A DNA stretch of 25,076 bases, taken from the IMG/VR virus record IMGVR_UViG_3300017710_000048, positions 1 to 25,076 of that record; one strand, written 5' to 3'. Below the pieces are notes generated by a model. That model saw only the letters and a list, made by a program, of their open reading frames with translations. It ran no database searches and was not told where the DNA came from. The position numbers were made by a program, and so were the translations under genes. Shown here piece after piece: positions 9,772 through 17,569 of this stretch (the first letter of the stretch is position 1; each line of letters starts with the position of its first letter). Origin of the DNA: a virus.

Positions 9772-9950
9772 TCGAGTTTCTTCTGGTCTTTATGCTCAAC
9801 GAAAGAGTTATAGATCAGACACAAAAATTTGAAAATATTAACAGCTGTTTGTATTTTGCAAGGCGATTGAACAATCAACCAGACGTTCCACTAAAAGATG
9901 GTAAAAGTGGGAAAATCACGGCATATTGCAAACCCGTGAAGAAAAACTAG
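9768..9950 (+). CDS. Small conserved late protein (60 residues)
   Basis: The start overlaps the preceding stop by four bases (ATGA), so translation is coupled. The product begins with a short hydrophobic segment (MIEFLLVFML) followed by a soluble, basic remainder ending ITAYCKPVKKN. It has two cysteines, in SCLYFA and YCKPV. The hydrophobic segment is only about ten residues, too short for a typical holin helix, though membrane association is possible. It is the last rightward gene before the convergent junction. Function unknown. Confidence 0.55.
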   Translation: MIEFLLVFMLNERVIDQTQKFENINSCLYFARRLNNQPDVPLKDGKSGKITAYCKPVKKN

Positions 9951-9974
9951 GCTCTAGGATGCCCGTACAGAGCC
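9941..9974 (-). terminator. Candidate intrinsic terminator for the leftward replication operon
   Basis: GGCTCT at 9950-9955 pairs with AGAGCC at 9969-9974 across a 13-base loop. Read on the minus strand the stem is followed by TAGTTTTTCTT, a T-rich run typical of intrinsic terminators. It lies about 70 bases beyond the polymerase stop and before the convergent late genes, so it would keep leftward transcripts out of the late operon. The stem is short (6 bp), so strength is uncertain. Reading rightward, no T-run directly follows it. Confidence 0.5.
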
Positions 9975-10043
9975 AAAACAAATGTCTTATGTGTGATTAT
10001 ACCCTAGAAATACCTTAGTTTTTGTGTGTTTTTGTATTCTCCA

Positions 10044-11954
10044 CTATCCAACTTCTCCCCAATTTGACCCCATTTCAGCGTCTACATCAAAGGGTATTTT
10101 AAGTTCGGGTACACAATTACACATAATTTCTTTAATTTCTTTAATTTGTTTGTCGTTTTGAATGTTAAAGCATAGTTCATCATGAACTGTAAGCATGGGA
10201 GTAAGACCAGCATCATAACAATCTACCATTGCTTTCTTAGTTTGATCGGCACTCGAACCTTGGATTAATCTATTCAACGCCTTGTATGTAAATGCTCTTC
10301 TGATTCTACCCTTGCCGCCATACTCATCAATAGCTTCTTTCATAGGAAGTGCTTTGTTGTATTGATATGAGTGAGGCTCGTACATATTGAATCTACACTT
10401 ACGGCCCAACCAAGTTCTAATGATTCCACTTTGTGATGCTTTCTTAGATGTCTTCTCTGATATTGATTTTAAGAAAGGAACTTTATCATTGTACTTATCG
10501 AGAAGAGTAGTTGCTTCATCTACAGATAGGTCAAGAATGTTTGCTAACTTGCCTTTACCCATTCCATACATCAATCCAAGATTCACAGTCTTTGCTTGTT
10601 TTCTAGGTATACCTGCTATATCTGCAACAATCTGATGGAAGTCAGCTTCTCCTTTATGATACAAAGACACAACGTCATCTATCTGTGGGTGTCTGTCCAT
10701 ACCTGTAAGTGTCGCACAATAATGAACAAGCCATCTTGGTTCTTGTGAGGCATAGTCAAATGATCCCCACTTTGATCCTTCCTCTGGTATAAATAAACCT
10801 CTAATTAATTTTTTTATATATGGATCTCTTGCTGGTATTTGTTGTAAATTAGGATTAGAAGAACTAAAACGTCCAGTGACAGTACCACCACCGTCAGAAC
10901 GTAAAGGATGAAATTCACAATGTATTCTACCATCATGAGAATGTTCAAGAATTGTATCAATAAAAGTCGTGTTGGCTTTATTAATCTCTCTTATCTTTAT
11001 AATTTTCTTCGCAATAGGATGATGATGATTTGCAAGAAACTGTTTTGTAAACGCGGGGGCCCCGGACTTTTCTGTGCGAGAATACGCAAGTCCCATAGCA
11101 TCAAAGACCTTTGCTACAGATGTAGCGACCCAAGGTTCAACCGTGACTCCAGTCTCTTTGACTATCTCCTCTACAAGTGATTTCTCTAACGTCACTAACT
11201 CTTTCTTAACTTGCTCGGCTCTTCGTAAATCCACTCGTACACCATTTGTTTTCATATCCAAAAGCAATGGTGTAAGTCTTGTTTCTAAATTAAAGATACC
11301 CGTACACTCTTCTTTGGTTATTTCTTTTCGCAAGTAATCCCAAAGTTTCAAAGTTATAACTGCATCATGTTCTGCATATGCACCAACATAACGAGGTGGC
11401 AACTTCCACATACCAGACTTTGGATCTACACCAAATTCTTCTGCTGCACTTCTTAACATCTTCTCGTCTTTGTATGTCTTTAGATAATCGCCTGCCAAAG
11501 AGTTAAGATTGTAATACCTTCTGTTCTCATTTAACAATGGCGCTGCTACCATTGTATCTCTTATCTTGCCTTTAACTTCTATACCCTCGGCTCGTAACCA
11601 ACCTAAATCGTACAAGGCATTGTGGAACACGAAAGTTTTTGTAGTATCACTACATAATTTAGTAAGCCATTTATATACTGCGTTCTTGGGCATGTTACCC
11701 ACAGTATGTGCAACCGGGAAATACCAAGAACTTTCTCCAGCTGCTACTGCAATACCTATTATATGTCCATCTTTTCTAGTCCATCCAGGTCCTAGTTTTA
11801 AAAGATTCTCATCTCTTGTCTCCAGATCAATAGCTATCGTGTCATACTGTGATAGATCGGGTATAGCTTCGGGTGGTGTCCAATCTGAATCGACATTACC
11901 CCATGCCACATCTTTTATGTCTTGTTCCAATAAGTGGTATTGGTCACTTGTCAT
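10044..11954 (-). CDS. Family A DNA polymerase with 3'-5' exonuclease domain
   Basis: Numbering is from ATG at 11954, chosen because GGTGGAG lies 9 bases upstream. A GTG five codons earlier has no such site. The 636-residue protein has a DEDD proofreading domain: Exo I around D43/E45 (IDLE), Exo II H111-N112 and D116 (FHNALYDLGW), Exo III Y193 and D197 (YAEHD). The polymerase part has TGRFSS (360-365), motif A with D400 (FDYASQEPR), O-helix R451/K455/L459/Y463 (RKQAKTVNLGLMYG) and motif C H592-D593-E594 (VHDE). All catalytic carboxylates are present. There is no 5'-3' exonuclease domain, as usual in phage enzymes. The position equivalent to E. coli Phe762 is Leu. It is the last gene of the replication operon and overlaps the upstream gene by 11 bases. 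Role: genome replication. Confidence 0.95.
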   Translation of the reverse strand: MTSDQYHLLEQDIKDVAWGNVDSDWTPPEAIPDLSQYDTIAIDLETRDENLLKLGPGWTRKDGHIIGIAVAAGESSWYFPVAHTVGNMPKNAVYKWLTKLCSDTTKTFVFHNALYDLGWLRAEGIEVKGKIRDTMVAAPLLNENRRYYNLNSLAGDYLKTYKDEKMLRSAAEEFGVDPKSGMWKLPPRYVGAYAEHDAVITLKLWDYLRKEITKEECTGIFNLETRLTPLLLDMKTNGVRVDLRRAEQVKKELVTLEKSLVEEIVKETGVTVEPWVATSVAKVFDAMGLAYSRTEKSGAPAFTKQFLANHHHPIAKKIIKIREINKANTTFIDTILEHSHDGRIHCEFHPLRSDGGGTVTGRFSSSNPNLQQIPARDPYIKKLIRGLFIPEEGSKWGSFDYASQEPRWLVHYCATLTGMDRHPQIDDVVSLYHKGEADFHQIVADIAGIPRKQAKTVNLGLMYGMGKGKLANILDLSVDEATTLLDKYNDKVPFLKSISEKTSKKASQSGIIRTWLGRKCRFNMYEPHSYQYNKALPMKEAIDEYGGKGRIRRAFTYKALNRLIQGSSADQTKKAMVDCYDAGLTPMLTVHDELCFNIQNDKQIKEIKEIMCNCVPELKIPFDVDAEMGSNWGEVG

Positions 11955-12216
11955 TAATAATTTCTCCACCTAACGCAGCGTACCCGATAATATCGATCCA
12001 GCTATCATCGTGTTCTATCGTTTCTGCTAGTCTAGCTAGTTTTACACCAACCATACAAGCCACAACTTCTTGTGCCGTAACTTCTCTTGCCAATATAACA
12101 GACCATATCTTGGCTATTCTTTCATGATTAAATTTAGCAGGCCCATACTCTTTGGCTCTCGGACCATTGATTAGTTTCTCTGCCTCATCTAAAAAATGTT
12201 TTCTATTCTTTTTCAT
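11944..12216 (-). CDS. DUF6378-like small phage protein
   Basis: The 90-residue product has the pattern I associate with the DUF6378 family: an N-terminal helix leading to INGPRAKEYGPAKFNHERIA, a central KIWSVIL, then EVVACMVGVKLARLAE and the C-terminal DSWIDIIGYAALGGEI. Members are common in phage replication regions and helical. A link to nucleotide-pool enzymes has been suspected from fold-like similarity but is not established. It sits between the SF1 helicase and the polymerase, overlapping the helicase stop by four bases (ATGA). It is therefore part of the replication operon. Confidence 0.7.
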   Translation of the reverse strand: MKKNRKHFLDEAEKLINGPRAKEYGPAKFNHERIAKIWSVILAREVTAQEVVACMVGVKLARLAETIEHDDSWIDIIGYAALGGEIINDK

Positions 12217-13748
12217 AACTCAAATCCATATTGTCCCGATTTACATACTATGTGTAACTCTTTCTTTGCTCGAGTTACACCCACATACCATACTCTTCTC
12301 TCGGCATCTTGGTCTGGACTTTCCACACATGCCTTCGTTGAATCTAATAATAATGCTACATTATCTGCTTCTCCACCTTTTGCTCTATGAATTGTAGATA
12401 CACGGATTCTAGGATCAGCCGAGAGAATTTTCTCGCCTCTCCTTCGTACAGAGACTATGTATGCAGCAACTTGTTCAGATACTTTTAAGACGTTCTGCCA
12501 TGTTACAAAGTTATTTGCTTCAAAGCCACATAATCTTTTTAAATCAACTAATGTATACTCTTCATCTTCTGATAAAGAGTTCATAATTCTTCTGCCCGAT
12601 CTTTGTATATATTTAGGATCAATAAGTTTTGAAAAAGGTTTAAGTAAATCTCCAGGTACTGTTGCTCCTCGTTGTAGTTTTATCCACACCTCTATCGATA
12701 CCAATACATTAATAGATACAGACCAACCCTCGCCCTCTCTCCAAAATACATAACCTTCGTCTCTTAACTTTTGACAAACTTTATTGGCTATGTAGTTAGT
12801 TCTTGTAAGAATTAACCACTCGCCTTGTCTGAAATCAACATCAAGAACATCATTATGCCATGTAACAAAACCTTTTTCATTCTTTGGTTTCCATTCTTTA
12901 TCTTCTCGTTTCGTGATTTGATCGGTTAATCCTTTTGCAAAAGCAAATGGATGTTTCGGAACACGAAACGATTGATCCAATATAATTTTATCACTACTAG
13001 CATTAAGAAAGTTTTCTACATCAACACCCATCCAAGAATATATAGCTTGGTCATCATCTCCAGCGTAGACAATTTCGTTAGAGTTAGGAACTAATACATC
13101 TTGAACCATCTGCCATTGCAGTGGAGCCAAGTCTTGTGCCTCGTCTATGATAAGTAAATCAAACTCGGGAGATGTCTCTTGCCATATAAATCTTTCTATC
13201 ATGTCAATAAAATCAACTTTACGATTTGCTCTTTTATAATCCTTGAAAGCCTTGTCCAGCACCAGCAGTTGTTGTTTATTTAAACTTTGATCCCAACCTT
13301 TATGAAACTCTTCTTCAAGATCAACTTTTTTAACTCTCGCATACTGTATCAATGACATATACTTGTCGCCACCCGCACCTATATTAAATAGTGCACCTTC
13401 TTCCATATTAACTGTTTGTGTGGTTCTGAAATCTAAACCAACAAGTTTACCTAGTTCATTATAATCACGGCCCGACATTACTTCTGATGTACTCAAGCCA
13501 AGCCAACTAAAAGCAAGTGAGTGTAAGGTTCTAAAATAAACCATGTCCTTCGGATTTAAATCCAAGATTTTTGAAGCTCTTTCTTTTGCTTCTGTTGCAG
13601 CTTTTCTACTAAAAGACATGAACCCAATGTCTTGAGGTCTAACACCATCAAGCAATTTTTCTTGCACTAACTTAATTAAAGCGGTTGTTTTGCCTGTTCC
13701 AGGCGGTCCAAAAATTGTAGTCGGTGCAGTTGTGTATAGTTTTGTCAT
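12213..13748 (-). CDS. SF1A (UvrD/Rep-like) DNA helicase
   Basis: The 511-residue protein carries the ordered motifs of UvrD-type helicases. These are Walker A GPPGTGKT (14-21), motif Ia-like FMSFSRKAA, Walker B DEAQD (202-206), motif III GDDDQAIYSW (230-239), motif IV QSFRVPK, a motif V region VSTIHRAKGGEADNV and motif VI YVGVTRAKKEL near the C-terminus. It is shorter than UvrD (about 720), consistent with compact phage versions that lack much of the 1B/2B insertions. The family unwinds DNA 3'-5' using ATP. Here it probably serves replication or repair at forks. Its ATG shares one base with the primase stop. An AGGAGGT site 9 bases upstream lies within the last primase codons. Confidence 0.92.
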   Translation of the reverse strand: MTKLYTTAPTTIFGPPGTGKTTALIKLVQEKLLDGVRPQDIGFMSFSRKAATEAKERASKILDLNPKDMVYFRTLHSLAFSWLGLSTSEVMSGRDYNELGKLVGLDFRTTQTVNMEEGALFNIGAGGDKYMSLIQYARVKKVDLEEEFHKGWDQSLNKQQLLVLDKAFKDYKRANRKVDFIDMIERFIWQETSPEFDLLIIDEAQDLAPLQWQMVQDVLVPNSNEIVYAGDDDQAIYSWMGVDVENFLNASSDKIILDQSFRVPKHPFAFAKGLTDQITKREDKEWKPKNEKGFVTWHNDVLDVDFRQGEWLILTRTNYIANKVCQKLRDEGYVFWREGEGWSVSINVLVSIEVWIKLQRGATVPGDLLKPFSKLIDPKYIQRSGRRIMNSLSEDEEYTLVDLKRLCGFEANNFVTWQNVLKVSEQVAAYIVSVRRRGEKILSADPRIRVSTIHRAKGGEADNVALLLDSTKACVESPDQDAERRVWYVGVTRAKKELHIVCKSGQYGFEL

Positions 13749-15286
13749 TAGAACGGGACCTCCTCTTCTTCTATAGTAATTGGTTTAAGTTCTACTTCTC
13801 CACCAAACTCTGGTATCCACCAGACTCTTACAGATTTCCACTTACCTTGTGAGTTCTGAAACTTTTTAACTAACGAACTATCTCCGTTGTTTATTTCTTT
13901 CAATCTCTCTTGGACTTGTGCCCTTGTGTAGTTATCAAACTTTCTGCTTCTCAAGAACTCCATCAACGCATCTAACTTAAAAAAAGTTCTTGCATCTTCT
14001 ACATCTGTAAACGGTTTACCAATAACAACTTCTTCAAAACTCTGTGCTTGTACTCTGCCGGTGCAAAACAATTCTAGGTAAGATAGAAACTGTCCCTTGT
14101 ATGTCAGTTCTTGTGGCACGGCTATCTCATTACAGTTCTCAAGCAGACCGTTGACTTGTACTTCCCAATCTGCATCCTTCATCTTTGGTGGCATGAAGTT
14201 CAACTGCTCCATACATGCTCTCTGAAATAGCCTCGGTGCTTGTAGTTCTTCTGTTGTTAACTCAAGTCTTCTGCCATCTATATCCAAGAACCAAAGTCTA
14301 GGCTCCGATAGAATTACAGATAATCCACTGATAGCAGGCATTGATGTAGCACCAATACCATGCTTTAATCCACGACATACACTTTGATTACAATGTGATG
14401 ACATGGGTTCTTCCTTACATAGATACTGATATTCTTTCTTCTCTAATGTAGATTGGACTGTCACTATCTCTGATGCTGGTAAAGGTGGTGTAAAATGTTT
14501 TACATTCAACTGCTCCAACTGCATCTTCCAATCATTCGGAGATGCTTTTTGTAAGAAAACTCCAAGTTGGAAAGCTGCCTTGTTTCTACCACCTTCAAAT
14601 ATACCCATGCTCAACAATGACTTGAGGCACGGAACATAACCAGGAAATAAGTTTGGTTTACCACCCACAGATAGTTCCATGAATTTTTTAGGATCACACT
14701 TTATCTTATGTACTTGCTCTATGAACTCAGAAAGTGTTGCCTCTGTATATTTTTTGCCAACCTTGATTACGGCAAATCGCAGAGTCTGTTCGGAATCAAA
14801 GTATGGTAGGTTTATAAAATTGCCTACATCTCCTCGCTCCACCAACACCTGCTCTTGCTTTGGAAATATCTCACAACGTCCATGACCTAATGCAGCTGCT
14901 ATCTCGGCAGATTTATCTCTGAAATCGGCAGCTTCCATCCACTCCGTAAAGAAAAAGAATATATGTGCACCCCCACTTTTACTACGGCACACGATACACG
15001 GTACTTTTAATTTTTCTAATTTGTCCACCAAGGCATTGTGATCCAAAGGATACTCATCAATATCTAATGCACCAAACTTACATTTGTTTTCTGCATTGAT
15101 AGGTATAGAACCGACACCTTTTCTGCCGTCTACATGTCCTTGCATAAGTTCTAATGTTAATGGATTTCTTACGATAAATGATTTGGCTTTTTGTTTGCCG
15201 TTCATTCTTTGATTTGAAACTTCCGTCTGTCCGTGTGCTCCGTCAAAGCCTTCAAACGCAAGTAATAATTCTTCTGTTAAATTCAC
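13748..15286 (-). CDS. Archaeo-eukaryotic-type (AEP) DNA primase
   Basis: GTG at 15286 is chosen because GGAGAG lies a few bases upstream. A TTG four codons earlier has no site. The 512-residue product shows AEP motifs: FGALDID (catalytic D75, D77), SGGAH (104-108, His108) and a motif III region with NFINLPYF (156-163). A cysteine cluster follows (C290, C299, C304; CKEEPMSSHC, SVCRGLKHG), like the zinc-type element between the catalytic core and C-terminal domain of related phage primases. No DnaG TOPRIM or T7 gp4 features are seen. AEP primases make RNA or DNA primers and some have polymerase activity. The protein ends in EEEEVPF, like the acidic tip of bacterial SSB. It is encoded directly upstream of the helicase. 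Confidence 0.85.
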   Translation of the reverse strand: MNLTEELLLAFEGFDGAHGQTEVSNQRMNGKQKAKSFIVRNPLTLELMQGHVDGRKGVGSIPINAENKCKFGALDIDEYPLDHNALVDKLEKLKVPCIVCRSKSGGAHIFFFFTEWMEAADFRDKSAEIAAALGHGRCEIFPKQEQVLVERGDVGNFINLPYFDSEQTLRFAVIKVGKKYTEATLSEFIEQVHKIKCDPKKFMELSVGGKPNLFPGYVPCLKSLLSMGIFEGGRNKAAFQLGVFLQKASPNDWKMQLEQLNVKHFTPPLPASEIVTVQSTLEKKEYQYLCKEEPMSSHCNQSVCRGLKHGIGATSMPAISGLSVILSEPRLWFLDIDGRRLELTTEELQAPRLFQRACMEQLNFMPPKMKDADWEVQVNGLLENCNEIAVPQELTYKGQFLSYLELFCTGRVQAQSFEEVVIGKPFTDVEDARTFFKLDALMEFLRSRKFDNYTRAQVQERLKEINNGDSSLVKKFQNSQGKWKSVRVWWIPEFGGEVELKPITIEEEEVPF

Positions 15287-15294
15287 TCTTCTCT

Positions 15295-15340
15295 CCAAAA
15301 AATAAAAAGCCGTGTAGATGGAGGAGGTATCTACACGGCT
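15295..15340 (-). terminator. Strong intrinsic terminator between the ssDNA-binding-like gene and the primase
   Basis: AGCCGTGTAGAT (15308-15319) pairs perfectly with ATCTACACGGCT (15329-15340), a 12-bp stem with a 9-base loop. On the minus strand it is followed by TTTTTATTTTTT. It lies after the stop at 15348 and ends where the primase ribosome site begins. It would reduce transcription of primase, helicase and polymerase relative to the upstream ssDNA-binding-like gene. The loop on the transcript reads ACCUCCUCC. Confidence 0.92.
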
Positions 15341-15347
15341 AGTTTAA

Positions 15348-16124
15348 TTAAAATGGTACATCTTCTTTCTCTGATATTTCATCAGCAGAAGCAGCAGCCA
15401 TTTTGACCTCGCCTTTACTTACACTTTGATACATCATACGAGCCTCAAGCATCATCTTCTCTATCTCAGGTGTAATGTCGGTCACACGATCCAACTTATA
15501 ATTAAACCATTTACCTTGATCGTTAGCTTCCAAGACAGTGGTTAAGTTCCAAGCCGTTCCGTAAATTGGCATTAACATGCCACTTGGTAACCTAGCACTA
15601 TTCTTTAAAGTATTCCATCTTCGAGACACTTTTAATTGTGTTTTTTTCATGTCAAGAACACTCGGTGCAAAAGTTCCGTCAGAAGACTTTGCCATCACTA
15701 GATGTTGATGTGCACGGACTAACTCATTACCACTTGGTAACATCTCAATGCTACCCTCTCGGGTGGTCAATGCTATGTCCTTATCATCTGATGATAGTTC
15801 TCTTACAAAACCACCACCACTTGATCGCAGTGCAAACTCCAAGAATTTTTTCTCAAAGAAAGCGGGAACAACTAAAACACCTTCGTCCTGCTTATACACT
15901 TCTTGTGTAACAGTATTAAAGATGTCGCCTTGTTCAGCGCCTTTGATATACAGAGAATCGTCCTTCTGTAATTGTGGAGATAATGCTTGGATAATCCTTA
16001 TAAAAGGTATCTGCATATCTTCCGTAGTGATATTCTCAAGACCAATACCAGCGTCAGCTTGTAACATTTTATCTAACTCTGATACTACCACTTCTGTAGC
16101 CTTTTTCTGTGCAACTTGGTTCAT
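15348..16124 (-). CDS. Putative phage ssDNA-binding protein
   Basis: The 258-residue product is not a canonical OB-fold SSB by eye. It has blocks I recognise from a marine-phage family encoded in replication operons: MQIPFIRIIQALSPQLQK, YIKGAEQGDIFNTVTQEVY, VLVVPAFFEKKFLEF and a SRRWNTLKNS region. The last residues are Ala/Ser/Glu-rich and end SEKEDVPF, which resembles the acidic PF tip used by bacterial and phage SSBs to recruit partners. Its position next to a terminator, implying higher transcript dose than the downstream primase, also fits an SSB. The start shares one base with the previous stop and has AAGGGGG just upstream. The ssDNA-binding role is inferred. A recombination mediator is an alternative. 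Confidence 0.6.
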   Translation of the reverse strand: MNQVAQKKATEVVVSELDKMLQADAGIGLENITTEDMQIPFIRIIQALSPQLQKDDSLYIKGAEQGDIFNTVTQEVYKQDEGVLVVPAFFEKKFLEFALRSSGGGFVRELSSDDKDIALTTREGSIEMLPSGNELVRAHQHLVMAKSSDGTFAPSVLDMKKTQLKVSRRWNTLKNSARLPSGMLMPIYGTAWNLTTVLEANDQGKWFNYKLDRVTDITPEIEKMMLEARMMYQSVSKGEVKMAAASADEISEKEDVPF

Positions 16125-16693
16125 TATTGACCCCCTTTGATTTTAGCACGGTTACCCTGGTATACACCGAATAGATCAAAGTCTATGTCGTGACCATTTT
16201 CAATTCTATTTTTTATCCAGGTTTTTAAAGTCATTGGATGAACATGCTGTTTCTTTACGGGTGCGAAACCTTTGTCTTCAAGGTCTGCAACTACAGAACC
16301 AGCTTGATTATCTTGACCCATACTGAAGCTCACGATAACTTCGTTCTTGATAAGATCGCCTTCTCCAATACTTCTTAAGTATTGAAAAGCCTCTTGCTTC
16401 TTAGTTTCGGGTATTCTAGCAGAAACATACTTATCTATAGTAACTTTGCTACCATCAACTGTCAGACTTTCAACACCCATAGTCTGCATCAATGATGGAA
16501 TATCTTCCTCATCTACAGATCTTTTCTTTTGTTGAAGGTCTTTTAGTTGTGCTTCGGTATCTTTGATATGTTGATCTAATTCAATAGACCTACGAATTAA
16601 AGACGACAAATCTTTAGTGTCGCCTTCTCTGACTTTATTAAATGCTTGAGGGTCAGCTGCCTCTTTCTCAAATAGTGAATACACATCACTCAT
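16124..16693 (-). CDS. Conserved replication-operon protein with N-terminal coiled coil
   Basis: The 189-residue product has a charged helical N-terminus (about 30-70; ELDQHIKDTEAQLKDLQQKK) likely to form a coiled coil. A compact domain follows with DEEDIPSLMQTMGVESLTVDG, RSIGEGDLIKNEVIVSFSMG and HPMTLKTWIKNRIENGHDI. I recognise the second part from conserved proteins of marine and T7-like phages placed beside an ssDNA-binding protein. I know of no assigned function. An AAGGAGAG site lies upstream of ATG 16693. Coupling to the putative ssDNA-binding gene (one-base overlap) suggests a replication or recombination accessory role. Confidence 0.6.
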   Translation of the reverse strand: MSDVYSLFEKEAADPQAFNKVREGDTKDLSSLIRRSIELDQHIKDTEAQLKDLQQKKRSVDEEDIPSLMQTMGVESLTVDGSKVTIDKYVSARIPETKKQEAFQYLRSIGEGDLIKNEVIVSFSMGQDNQAGSVVADLEDKGFAPVKKQHVHPMTLKTWIKNRIENGHDIDFDLFGVYQGNRAKIKGGQ

Positions 16694-16758
16694 CGTTCTC
16701 TCCTTCTACGTTAAAGTTTATGCCCTTCGGCGGTTAATAGAAGATATAGTTTATATTA

Positions 16759-16917
16759 TTATACCTTCTCGTCAACGAGTTTTTGGGACTCGTATTCTTT
16801 TTGTGTCAGATAGGTAATTGTACCACCCACTGTTCTAAAATTTTCTTTAGCCAATTCATTCAGTATCTTCCATGTATCAATCGGTACTGCTATTGACTTC
16901 CATTTATCTGTATCCAT
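16759..16917 (-). CDS. Small RHH-like protein (52 residues)
   Basis: A short frame begins at ATG 16917 with GGAG six bases upstream and ends at TAA 16759. The product runs MDTDKWKSIAVPIDTWKILN, then ELAKENFRTVGG and ITYLTQKEYES. A short strand (KSIAVPID) followed by two helices is what ribbon-helix-helix DNA-binding proteins look like, and RHH dimers often act as repressors. It lies between the 189-residue gene and a large inverted repeat that could be a regulatory site. The RHH call is tentative, but the clear ribosome site and operon position support a real gene. Confidence 0.5.
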   Translation of the reverse strand: MDTDKWKSIAVPIDTWKILNELAKENFRTVGGTITYLTQKEYESQKLVDEKV

Positions 16918-16938
16918 TTTTTACTCCATAAAAAGAAT

Positions 16939-16986
16939 GGGTAGGGATAACCATAACTGAAAGGAGAAACATGCAACTCCCTACCC
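16939..16986. repeat. 9-bp inverted repeat with T-runs on both sides (possible bidirectional terminator or regulatory stem)
   Basis: GGGTAGGGA at 16939-16947 is perfectly complementary to TCCCTACCC at 16978-16986, with a 30-base spacer. The plus strand continues GAACTTTTTTTT after the right arm and the minus strand continues ATTCTTTTT after the left arm. The spacer contains AAGGAG and an ATG on the plus strand. It lies in the roughly 150-base gap inside the replication operon. Confidence 0.5.
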
Positions 16987-17068
16987 GAACTTTTTTTTCA
17001 ATAATTAATTCTAAGGAATTAATAACTTCTTCTACCATTATTAACTCACATACGTCAAGCATAAAATC

Positions 17069-17569
17069 TTATACTTTCTCATATACTTTGTATTCTCTTC
17101 TAAGTTTATCCATCTTAAGAACTTCTGCCATCATATCTTGGCTATAATCTAGCACCTCTTTCCACTGATTTTTTTCTGATGGTTGTAAGAAATCATTTTG
17201 TGTTAGGCTCAACGACTTAACACTCATGAAAGATTCCACGGGAAAAAACAAAACAGCGCAAGTACTAGAGGTTGAATAAGCCGTAATATCTAGTGCCACT
17301 AATGCTATAATATCGCAGTCCTTTCGGGTGTAGCACCTTTTGTCGGCTCCTCTTGATATGGTAAAATTATATCTTCTCATATCATCACTCTGTAATACTG
17401 TCTTCACTTCCACCCGTTGTGCCACCTTTAATCCTGCACCACCAACCACGGCAATATCTACACCATCTTGTTTCACAGTTGATGCAGCGTAACCAAGCAT
17501 GGATAGTTTAAGGACTGTTGCATTTTCACCTGCATTACCTACAATCTTTTCGCCTCTTAACTTACTCAT
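17069..17569 (-). CDS. PD-(D/E)XK-fold nuclease (resolvase-like)
   Basis: ATG 17569 is preferred because GGAGG lies about eight bases upstream. Longer readings start within the upstream gene without such a site. The 166-residue product shows the order of a PD-(D/E)XK core: an acidic helix residue E15 in GNAGENATVLKL, D38 in QDGVDIAVV, and E54-x-K56 in QRVEVKT, followed by a polar helix region. This pattern suits Holliday-junction resolvase-like or restriction-type phage nucleases. No DNA-specificity domain is recognisable. It overlaps the zinc-ribbon gene by eight bases and lies downstream of an SNF2-type helicase. A role in processing replication or recombination intermediates is therefore likely, but the exact substrate is not known. 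Confidence 0.65.
   Translation of the reverse strand: MSKLRGEKIVGNAGENATVLKLSMLGYAASTVKQDGVDIAVVGGAGLKVAQRVEVKTVLQSDDMRRYNFTISRGADKRCYTRKDCDIIALVALDITAYSTSSTCAVLFFPVESFMSVKSLSLTQNDFLQPSEKNQWKEVLDYSQDMMAEVLKMDKLRREYKVYEKV

Noticed and set aside
9768-9950. Holin call for the 60-residue late protein
   Set aside because: Its hydrophobic stretch is only about ten residues and a second segment is absent, so the sequence does not support it.
17261-17273. Thirteen-base repeat AGTACTAGAGGTT shared with 20637-20649
   Set aside because: A few 13-base matches are expected by chance in 25 kb on both strands. One copy lies inside a nuclease gene with no structure around it.
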